Shown: piece after piece, positions 38,401 to 50,400 of the stretch
How positions within the stretch are numbered: the first letter of the stretch is position 1
Layout: the number at the start of each line of letters is the position of its first letter
Source of the DNA: Siphonodentalium dalli
Lineage: Eukaryota > Mollusca > Scaphopoda > Gadilida > Siphonodentaliidae
NCBI GenBank assembly: GCA_032622095.1
Contig: CP136066.1
Span: 103,995,319 to 104,059,318 of the forward strand
Direction of reading: 5' to 3'
DNA length: 64,000 bases
Notes under the pieces: generated by a model
Databases searched by the model: none
What the model was told of the DNA's origin: nothing
What the model saw: only the letters and a program-made list of their open reading frames with translations
Position numbers and translations under genes: made by a program

Positions 38401-41400
38401 TGATTTATTGCCTTATATGTCCGTTTGCAATTCGCTCGTTCGGGTGTCGCTTTGGCGGCTGAGAGCATGGAGGGATCGGACTGATCAGTTTGACACGTTA
38501 GACACGAACGTGAATTTTGAAACTGATTCCTTATTCACAAAAAGGTCCCTTTCGGTCAATTTGACGCATGGGTTGGTGGCCCGACCAAATACCCATCAGA
38601 GATACCCCAGCCCTCACACTGGGGAGGGCAACGGCCACCCTGAGGGGAATGGAGTATGGACTATTTTGGAGAACTGTAAGGATTTCGGCCAATTTGATGG
38701 TATGGGTGGGTGGCTCGCCCCAAATAACCCATAGAAACACCCACCCTAACATCCGGGGGGGGGGGGGTACCACAGGGGGAGGGGTGAACATAGGATATGG
38801 ACCATTTTCGAGACCGGAATGGATTTCGGCCAATTTGACGGCATCGATGGATGGCCCACTCAAATGTCCCATAGAAACAGCTCACCCGTCAACGCTGTGG
38901 GAACCACCCCAGGAGGTGAAAATGGGGTATGGACCTCTTTCGAGAATGGTAAGGATTTCGGTAAAGTTGACGTCAGGAGTGTGGGTAGCCCGCTCCAACT
39001 ACCCCATATAAACACTCTCACCCGGGGGTACCACCCGAGGGGGTTAAATGTGGTATGGACCATTTCGAGAACGGTGGGTGGCACACCCCAAATGCCCCTC
39101 ATAGAAACACCCCAACTCGCACCCCGGGATCCATACCCCATTTTCACCCGCTCGGGTAGAATCACCCGCGGTGGGGGTTGGGCGTGTTTCTATGGACTAT
39201 ATTTGAGGGCGGGCCGACCACCAATGTCGTCATATTGGCCGAAATCATTACCGTTCTCGATAACGGTCCATACCCCAATCCGACACCCGGGTGAGGGGTG
39301 GGTGTGTTTATATGGGGTATTTGGGGCGGGCCACCTACACATGCCGTAATATTGACCGACAGAGGCATGTTTTTGTGCAAATAATAAATAAATTGCTCCA
39401 TTCCCCATTTTCACCCCAGCAGGGTGGTACCCTCCAGGGATGAGGGTAGGGTGTTTCTAGGAGAAATTTGGAGCGGACTACACACACCTGTCATCAAATT
39501 GGCCGAAATCCTTACCGTTCCTTACATGGTTCATATCCCATCTTCACCCCTCGGGTGGTAACCCACCCCACCGGATGTGAGGGTGGGGTGTTGATATGGG
39601 TTATTTGAGGTACCCTTCCCCGGGGGTGAGGGCTGGTGTGTTTCTATTCGGTATTTGGGCGTACCCAATGTCCACCTCCTCGGGTGGCACCCCCCGGGTG
39701 AGGGTGGGCGGGGGGATTATATGGTGTATTCTGATCGGTCCACCCACTCATGTTGCCAAATTAATTAACCTAACTCCTTACCGTTCTCGAAAATGGTCCA
39801 TACCCCAGTTATCCCGGGTGAGGGGTGATGTTTCTATCGGGTATTTTGGGCGGGCCACCCATTCTTGCCGTCAGATTCGCCGAAATCCTTCCCGTTCTCG
39901 AAAATTGTCCATACCCCATTTTCACCCGTCCGGATGGTACCCCCCGGGGGTGGTGGTGTTTCTATGGGGTATTTGTGGCGGGCCCCCACCCATGCCCTCG
40001 AGAGATAGTTTTGAGTTCCAAAAGTCATGTTCGTCCATGATATTAGATAATATCTAACCGCTATACAACAGACCGTGCATTCGTCGTGATTTCTCAAAGC
40101 GCACGGTTTATTCCCCTGATTAGGAGATTAGATATCGACAACAGGTCGCGTGACCGGACAATGCATTGACAAGTAGCGATACTAAACAGACAGACCACGC
40201 CTCCTATCCTTGCAATTGGATAAGTGTGGCCCACAGATAACGCAATCGACCAAATCTATGTCGTCCCAGCGGTGGAGAAAAACTTGGTTTTACTGCTAAA
40301 ACCCAGTTTAAACTGGTAGTTTAAACTAGGTCTAAACTGGAGATGCCGATTCGGACCAGAGCATTTAACTATATTTTAGGTTTCCGCACATGAAACCACA
40401 AACTCCATACAGAACACGTTGCTAGGACAAATACGGATTATTCCGACATAATCTGCTCTCTCTGTAATATTGAAATCGGCGAAGAATGCCACATGGTACT
40501 GAAATGTAGGGAACTTAGCAAACTTAAAATAAAATAACACAAACCCGACTACTACCAGAGACCCAACACTTATAAATTAGCCGCTCTATTTAACTCCCGA
40601 AATCATAAGATATCGAAATATTTAGGACCCATCCGCCAAGGCTTACGACCACCAGCTTGTCGAACTGAAAGAGTGTAACTAACGAAACAAGAGCGTATAT
40701 ATTTGGAGCAAGTCATTACTTTACCATTACTATACATGTTTTGGAATTATTATCAAATATTTCCCTTCTTTGTGTTGACCAAAGTCACCTCTTTGAGGCA
40801 ACATACACGTTATGTTTCATTTTGTCCGTGTTCGTACAGACGTGTCCTTAATACTACTAGTATACTATTACTGTCCGTGCTGTTACAAAGAAACACGGTA
40901 ACAGTAGTGAACAACCAGATAACAAGAGAGCCATTAACCTATGCTAAGCATGACTGGGTAGCTGGTGTCTATGTAATGACAATGTTGCCACCTCCATGAT
41001 CTAGTGTTAAGCGCTACATCAGGTTCATTAAAATTAATGTGCCCGTCATTGCATTCTCATTCAAGTGTTGATGGAGGTGGTAACATTTACTTTGATCATA
41101 TCTCATTTGTAATATACTACAAAGTGGATTGTGGCAGAAGTTACAAAACTTAATGAGTCCCATTCTGGTATACATTGTTACAAACATATTACATAATTGA
41201 AAAAGTGGCATAATAAATATATAGAATACACCCATAGTAGCCGAGAATAAAAAAAATTCAACCACGAGCCTTTGGCGAGTGGCTAAAACCACAATTCCAC
41301 GAGTGGTGAAAAATTGTTATTCTCGGCTACTATCGGTGTATTGTGTTTATACCGTAATTATTATTCTTCGGTCGCTTCGTAAACGTATTGCTACTCTGTT

Positions 41401-44400
41401 GGTGACTGTTAACATGTATGTGCACCGAGTGACTCAAATATGTTAAGCTATCATGAATGTGGGTCACGCGTAGTATTACATATTTCTAGGAAATTCGGTG
41501 ATCCGCCACTTTCTTGGGCATCAGTCAGCTGATGTGAACACACATTCAGATTTCCCACATTGCAGACACCATTAACAATCTATACGTTGTTGTCAAAATG
41601 TAAGCCGTCGTTCGCTTTAAACACGGAAAGGCAGACGAACACGTGCGTTTGTTTTGTTTATATTTTCAACAGCTGTCACCTATATCAAACGTGTATTTGG
41701 TCGGTGCTTGCATCTAGCATAAAACATCTTGAAACTAACTTTAATGTGTCATTTTTTGACAAGTAAACCCAGTAAATGGAATTGGATAGTATATATCTCT
41801 GCGTTTAGACCACTTATCGCATTTCAGAGTGTTTTGAGTGGGAAAAATTGTGTATTTACTTCGCGAAGCGGGCGAGACGAAAAATTGGGCTAAATTTCGA
41901 TAGCGAGGTCGCCAGAGGTCAAATGACGGGTCGTTCTACTATGACTGAAGGGGTCACTCTCACCAAAAAAAGTGCTGAAGGGTACACAGGATTTTCAAAA
42001 TGTGCTGAAGGGTACACAGGGTTCAGTTTGAAATGTCGTTCTAAAGGACATTCAGTTTTCGTATCTGCCATGATTTCTGTTAGAGAATAATTGTTTACGT
42101 TCAAATTAATATTAAAATGTACTGAAAACAAACTGCTGATGGGCGCCAGACTTTCATAAACACAATTTAAGTAATGGTGTTTGTGCCGATCACAAACCCT
42201 GTGTACCCTTCAGCACATTTTCAAACCCTGTGTACTCTTCAGCACTTTTTTTGGTGAGAGTGACCCCTTCAGCTCTACTATGGGTATAAACTGTTAACAC
42301 ATAAAGTGCCGTTGAAACATTTACACAACAGTAGAAAATTATACCAATAGTAGGAATCTTTATACCCACAGTAGGGTGTAAAGATGAAATTTACAAAATA
42401 GGTGTTATACACACAGTAGCATAGCCAATTATGGTATCAAAACTTATTCACAGCTGTGACGAGAGTGATGAAATGATGAAAGGATTGTAACGGATCTTTA
42501 AGAAATGGGGTACGAGGTGCCAACGTGAATTGCTTATTGGGACGAAAAAAGGCGGCATCAGGAAGGACATTATGACAACAACATTGTTACTACACCACAT
42601 GTTCGGGATACGTTAGCCGTATAAGACATTGGTTGAATTCAGGTTTTTTCTATTTTTTTTGCATAAAACATCGATATTAGAGAGTGAATATGTATCATGG
42701 AGCCATAGACTCACGAATGCAACAATTTGTAAATGGCCTAATTCGTGTTTGTAAGATATGTGGTTGGAATTGTTGCTCAGCTCGTCAACGGGGCCTTGTC
42801 AGAACGAGGAACAAGTTAGCATGCATGTATGTTAGTCCGACAAAACAAGACAAGTCCATAATGTAACCCCAATGTCCATAATCTTACCATAAAGCAGATT
42901 CGGTCTCTATTTATCAATTGCATCACCTATATCGATATGGCAAACAAAAGATTAATTTCATAATTACTAGCAGTTGCGCTCACGTGTTTCCGTGTGTTTG
43001 TCCCTACTGTTACCGATCACCCCTCCTGTTATCAAATTTCAGGCTTAAGATGTCTCAGCTACTCATTTAATCGGAAACTATTCAACTTGAAAATAGTCCA
43101 AATATTTTATTACGGAGACTAAATGTTTGTAACTTGTAAAACATGTTTAGTCGCCTTAGCAAGCATGCTCAATCGACGTTGGCACCCCACCATCTCACAT
43201 CAGCCGGTCTCAATGATCTGTTATCGTCTTTCGCCAGTCGCCTTTCTCTCACATTTAACGCATGTAACTGTAAGTAAGTTACTTATTGTGCCACTTTGTA
43301 AACGTCTTGGCTGCTATACGTCAGTACTGTGTGTGGACGTAAAATGTCATTATGTGTGCTATACGTCCGTATTGAGTACGGACCTACTTCAGCACACTAG
43401 CAGTCGGCCATTATTCATTCCCGGAACTCAGAGATAGGTGTATCGGAACATCTGTATCTCGAAGTTTATGATGTTCCACGATTGTGGGTGGCATTACTTC
43501 AACTGAGTCAGTTTTATGGTTTTCTTGATATTCCCGTTATATTTCTCGACTTGAAAATGGACATAACGTCAACGGTCATGCACACGACGTCATAACGTCA
43601 TTAGCAGTGGAGAGGTTAAACTAATTGTTTTGTACCAAGTGTACCGGATAGGAGTTCATTATGTTTTGAAACTTGTGACCCAGTCCATATTGTATTATAT
43701 GACCAATAAGATATGTTTAAACAAATGTTAATCGGTTTCAGTTCCAGTTGTGATACATTTATGGTACAGCTGCACATACAGCTTGCAATATGTCAATTGT
43801 CCATCTGTTACTTAATTGTCCCATCTGTTGCCACCAACTTTTCATGTCATCTCAACATGCTAATATAGTGAATAAAGTGTACAACTAATATGATTACGTC
43901 AGTACGTATGGACAACCCAAAACACGTCCATCTATAAACTGAAAAATGTATGTTTCATGGGAGTGCCCATATGTACATTATGAGAATGGAGTGAAGTTGT
44001 GACAAACACATCCTCGTTAATTTTGGTGCCCCTACCTGATCTGACGGCGCTTCGGCGACTATGCACAAAATAATTATATTCCTCATAGTAGGAGATGCCT
44101 GTCTATATACCACTTTGGACAACATAATTATAGTCCTCACGCCAAGGAGATGCCTGTCTATATACAAAATTATTTTCATAAAACAAATATTCCTCTATCA
44201 ATAATAGACTATCGAACCACACAAAATACTAGATCCGGTCATGAATCTCTACAATAGCTACGTCCGTACAGATTACTGGAGATCATATTACACAAATTGC
44301 TTTTATATTCTGACAGCGAACGTTATAACATAAACACACAAGCAGTGAATATATTTCTCTTAATTGTTAATACTTGTTCCTCAGTAATCTACTTCACAGT

Positions 44401-47400
44401 ATGGGTGGCAAAGCTCGAGATTGCATGCTTGTTTGTGACTTGTGAGCTGATACTCTCATGTGCCTAATCATTGTGACGGCCAATAATAGTGAGTGGGGAT
44501 TTGAGGCTGAAACTAATAATAGTGATAGCAATTTAACTCTATATACTGTATGTATCTATGCAAAATAATTTAATAATCATTGAAAATTTTATCCAAAATT
44601 AATAATCATGCAGCACATGCTGACAATATTGTTAGGCATCTGAGAGTATATTAACATTTAATTAATTGCCCGGGATAAATTACATGAGTGCAAGGGACGG
44701 AAAGCAAAATCAACCACAAAGTCACTTAAATCGTGCACTTTTAAGTTTGGACATTCACGTAATCACGTACATTGAAATACATTATTAACTTATTAAGGAA
44801 CAGGTATTTTATAATTTATAAACTGTACTGTTTTCTTTTCATTGTTACAAACTTGCCTTTCGCAACATCAAAAAGTTCCCATGGTTCGTACTGGTGGAAT
44901 ATATAATCTTGACGGGCATATGTACAAGCTAGAATAGAGATTCATGGCATGATCTATGAAAATGCTATCAGATTAACAAATTATATCATATATTGAAATG
45001 TACCGGTTTCATGCAGTATCTAAATTATATGACCATCTGGGATTGCCTCATGAGTCATGTAGAAGGTCATGACAGTTCCACCAGCTTGGCATCGGAATTA
45101 TTATGTATAGCATAACCGATTATTCCAATGTGTCAAGTCGACAATAGAACGTACACAAGGCTATATCTAATAATGTTTCAACAAATAGCCATTATAGTTG
45201 CTAGCCCTGCTGACCGAGCTCCTGCTTAAAGGTACTCAATCCGATCATACGCTCCTGAATTACTAATTCTTTGGCTTCGCAGGGCTTCGAGGGTAAACAA
45301 ATATTTGATTCTAGTCAAGGAACCCACCCATCAAAGCTCAGAGTGATCAAATATCGATTGTTTAAGTTTGTTATTACTCGAGATATGTAATAATATGTGG
45401 CCCAGAAACACGTGATCAAATGGAAGGTCTCGTACACAATTGCGGATGGAGATGGATAACTCTAAAATCAAGTGGTAATACGGCAAAATGTTGTGATACT
45501 TAAGTCTTAAGTGATAATACGGCCTTATTTTGTTGATAAATAACAAGTTTTGGGAAATTTGATACCATAGTTGACAGTGGTTAGCATTAATTATTTCGTC
45601 GCAATAAATCTATTATGAGAACTAAAGCGTATTTTGAAGAAATGTTGTTCTTGTTGTTGTATCTTGTTGATATGGGACCGTCTGATCGGATTGAGTATCT
45701 GTAATGCTTAAAGTTTAAACTGAGACCACAGCGTTAGAAGCATGATATATTTAATAGGTGAGAATGGTAAAACAAATCACCGTTAATGGCATTATTAACA
45801 GTTACTCACGTTTAACTTGATCTGTCCATCACAGGAAACATAATTCATGCCGTAGATGGAAAGTTGGAAACTTTTGTTCAAACATATCCTCTCACTACAC
45901 TCAGTCACTCTGCAGTCTGCTGTCTCTGCAGTGTGTCGAGAGCGAATGGGAGATGTTCTTCTTTTTCTTCACTGACCAAGTTTATGGACTCTTTGACCCG
46001 ATTCGTCATCTCAGGTTTAAACCTGGTCTACGTAAACCTCTAGGTTTAAACCGCCGTGAGTCAGCAAAATCCGTGGTTTAAACCCGCGACCACATGTGTA
46101 AGTGACGCATTCGTCATCTCTGGTTTAAACCTGGTCCAGCCAGACCAGTGGTTTAGCAGTAGTGTCTCTGTATCGTCGAGAAAAATAATCGTACTTTCCT
46201 AATGCGGACCGCCTCGTTTTATTGATTGCAAAAATCAATAATTACGACAGCGACCATATTTTGATTGGAAATTTATAAGCGAGAAGCACTCACTCCTATA
46301 AAGCGTGTGGGGATAAGTTTTTGTCAATTTCGATGTTTTATTTGCCTTTTATAAGCTTAAACCGGCAACTAAACCATCTAATTCGGTGGTCCAGCTAAAC
46401 CAGCTTTCTCGAGGCTAAACTTGAGATGACGAATCCGTCTTTTCTTCATCGCGGTTTAGAATTGTCAGACAATCAATCAAAGGGTGGAGCTGTAAATTAT
46501 CTCGAGTGAGGGCGTGTCCAAGTGGCGGTTGCCGACTGGTGTTATCATGTCACAGTTGATTCATTCGCATGCGAGCTTTACTCAGATATTGACACGTTCC
46601 TTCAGTATGATTTTACAACTATCTTGTGTGTTTGTTTTTTTTTTGGCTTGTGGCAATCACAAATACTGGTGTTTTCTACGAATTCATTTGAAGGTTCAAC
46701 GTTTTAATTTTGAAACCAAAACGATGCTACTGCATGATCAGATATGCTATACACATAGTTTGCAATCCTAAACTTATATTGCTATATGAGTCAAATTTGA
46801 TAACTTATTTTTATGTAGATCATGCCACGAAGCTCTACTCTGGCTCCGCTCATAATTTTCCATAATATTCCACCAGTTCAAAACCTGGGAACTTTTGGAT
46901 TTTCCGCATGATGGAAATTGTTTTACATTGACAAAAAGCAGCGCATGTAATATATTTCTTTATTAAATGCTGTGCCTCTATATAGTTGCCCACTTTAAAC
47001 AGTTCAGATGCCGCTTCTGGTGTGTACTCATAAGCAAATTGCTTTTACTTGACTGACCTCTTGGTCCAGGATTGACACGATTATGGAGCCTTTATTCGTG
47101 CAGCGTCAGAGGGTCCTGCGGCCCCTTCGTGCGACAGGAGCCTGCGTCACATTTTCGCACATTTTGATCATTTGAACATTTTAATTAAAATTTTTTTTAA
47201 TTATATTGAAAACAAATATTAATATAAATTTAAATATTGTTTCTTGTTAGATACAACTCCTTGCTCAATTTAACAACACAATTTTTTCATTTTATTTCAA
47301 ATTAAATTATTCTTATTTTTAAATCATTTTTAGAACAGTTGCAAACAGACTAACGGACAAACATATATACAGCTCCTATATCCTTTAATATATACAGATA

Positions 47401-50400
47401 TACATGTAGATACACCATATTTTGTCTTTGCGGGTAAAGCATCTTGTAGAAAATCAATCACAAACAAGGTGATAAACAGCGCGTGAAGCTCATGCCCTTT
47501 GTCAAATTGATTTAAACCCACAAAGAGATCGGATTAATGGTACATGAGCGATACTCATTTCTCAATGAATAAATCGTGCACGCGTTCGCGATGATTTATG
47601 ACATGTCAATGACCATTACATCGGCTTGTCTTTTGGTCCGATAGGTAAGAGAGTAGTTTGACTGTATGCTCATATCACCAAATCGAGTTGTCAATTAGTT
47701 GGTAACTGAATGACAAAAACGCCCCCTTAGACCCGGTTTGGCTGGACCGCCAATGTAGGTTTAAACCAGGTTTAAACTCGGAGGTTTAAACCGGAGATGA
47801 CGAATCCGGCCACTTAGTCCACAGCGCACTAGGCTTCACGTGTTTGTCACTTTTGTGTGTAGTCTGTAGATGGCCAGAATTGTATTCTGACCCGAGTCAC
47901 AGTGATTGAGGCTGAGCCTGAAGTCGGTGATAACTAAATCACTAAATGAATAAAACAGTGAGTCAGCTATTAAATGTCCATTTTCTGATTTCATTGACCT
48001 GACATGCCGTGACAGCTATTCAATTTGGTGAAGTAGAAGGCACACTTTGCCACTTGCAACACCAGTCCAGGTGAAAAAAGACTTAACATTTAACAGAACA
48101 AGTCAAATCACCGTGAGTGGGGACCACAGGCCAGTGACCTTCATTTTCATATTTTTTCAGTCACAGATTCATTTTCATATTTTTTCAGTCACAAACTCAT
48201 CATTATTGACATTAATCAGTTTCTTTTCCGACTGACTGAGTTTCATTTTCACTGTTCAACTTCAGAAGTCTGGAGTGGAGGCTTCACATACAATGTATGC
48301 CCAATCGAGTGGCTTATACCCATAAAATTCAGTACGAGAACGGTTGTGAACCACAACTGAAGTTCGAACGGCAAGCGCCAATAACTAACTCCACTGGTCT
48401 GGAAAATTACGTCATCATTTGCAACGTTGACCTAACTGAAACGGTACGGAATCTGACGAGGTTGCCGAATGCTATGAATCTAGATCAACTAAATCCACAC
48501 TAATCATTTAATTTTGAATAAGTTTGATTTCGTTTCTCAAATTTAATAATGTTGTCGTGAGGAGGCTGATCGAAGAAGAAAAATAACTCCGTTTTGTTAA
48601 TTTGTCAATTCATTTTACAGCCTGGTTCGAGGTTATTCCTCAATGGCGGCCGCCACTGGGGCCCATAGGTCCGAATCGCCCAGATGTAAAAACATTTTTT
48701 TTTCAGGTTGATGAAGTATAGAAATTAGTGACATCACAACTATACTTGCGTCGCTTACGAACCGTAAAACAACCTTTGGGTTGTGATTAATTTATATCTG
48801 TAGGCCACACAAATATCATATACCGAAAACCATTAACGACAACAGTGCGCAGGGTGACACGACATATCCTCGTACAAATAGGATCATATTGGTCCTAAAT
48901 ATTCAGATAGGTTCTTATGGGCGTATTTGTGTTTTTAAATAAGTTCAATATAAGGTTATTTGCACGAGAACAGACTGGGTAACAATATGTCTGGGGCACC
49001 ATCGCTGGAAAGAAAGAGAGAGAGACAGAGAGAGTGTGAGTGAGCGAGAGAGAGAAAGAGAGAGAGAGAGAATGTGTTTCACCGTGGCCCGCGCTATAAA
49101 ACCCATAAAACGGAATAAAGCATATATAAGTCCAGTATCGGCTTATTTCATGATCAAATAATCCAAAAATGAACCCACGTGACAAACAATGCCATGATGT
49201 AACATTACCCATTGACCGAATTCGCATGAACATGCATGCAGGTATCTTTTGCTGTGTACATAATGTCGATTCAAGGAAATAGTAGGATATCTATGGATTA
49301 TCAGATGCCTGCATGTGATATTTAGTCTTATGATAACAATTAATTCCATGTTAGTGGTATATTATTTCGTTTCGTGCAGTAGTCTACATTACCGTATAGT
49401 ACCAGGACTAGTGGTGTGCATTCATTACAAAATAAAGCTTTGATGTTCACGTAGATCGTGTCGTGGCTGTCGTCACAAGAAGGCATCTCGCACCGGCGCG
49501 GAGATATATAAGGCTTAATCAATTTTTCTGATTGTAGGGCCGTATGTATAGTACAACTGTCGATCATGTTATTTTACTTTATGTAAGATACCAATATGTT
49601 TGGAGCATAATCCGTTTGTCGTGAGAATTAAAACTTCCTAGATATGTTGTTCAATTGACAAGTTTCGTGTGTTATCAAAGCTTTCTGCGCGTGACGCGCG
49701 TACGAAGAGGGTCATATAATTTGATCCAGTATACCGTTATAAATTCATTATAGGCCTACTTTCCCTTATCAATCGAACACCAATTATGCTTTGATGACGT
49801 ATAGAAGAATTGTGGTTGCTGATTCAATGCTGATGGACATGAGAGGTTGCCCATCGACCGTATTTGGGTTGGCCTCTTGACTTCCGATTATGACATCAAT
49901 GCTTTAAGCTCACTGATCTATACTGTGCAATAAAAGTGGTCCGATCGCTTCAAAATATAGTAGCTTCGTATTAGATAATAATTGGTAACGTTACAAAATA
50001 AGATATAGTCTATATACGATCCAAAGCGTCCGGCTTTTGTTCGTTATAAATGTATGCGTTGGACTGTTTTCTTTTCTGGGGAAATAAGCACGACAGATAA
50101 CGTTAGGACAGAATGGGTGCTATTTATTGGAAGGAGATGTTTAGATAATAAGTTCAATAAACGACCCACTGTTTGTCAAAATCTCTTCGGAGCTTGTGTC
50201 TGTATAATGTTTTTACCCCGACTTTTATCTTATTTTATCTTATCTTTACCAATCTGAACATTTCCTAAGAGAACTGTACTCATCAATGCTTACTTAGTAT
50301 AGAAAGGGTGATAGTCGACCATGTGTCAATCAAATCACACAAAATACACGTATAATGCTTCGGTCAATCGTTTTCAATTGTTCGCTCTTCTTTTGCAGAA

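Larger units (their letters stand above)
32919..50398 (+). other. Globin intron 2 (17.5 kb)
   Basis: The donor is GTAAGA and the acceptor is CGCTCTTCTTTTGCAG. Contents in order: unassigned sequence (32919-34600), an alternating-monomer tandem array, a foldback element inserted in or beside a LINE tail, hairpins and MITEs, a nested foldback pair, and an (AG)n microsatellite. I see no host gene within the intron. Confidence 0.85.

Noticed and set aside
38393-40097. Several Pro/Gly-rich frames of 71-176 codons on both strands
   Set aside because: All fall within the inverted satellite of the foldback element, and their sequence follows the repeat unit in different frames.
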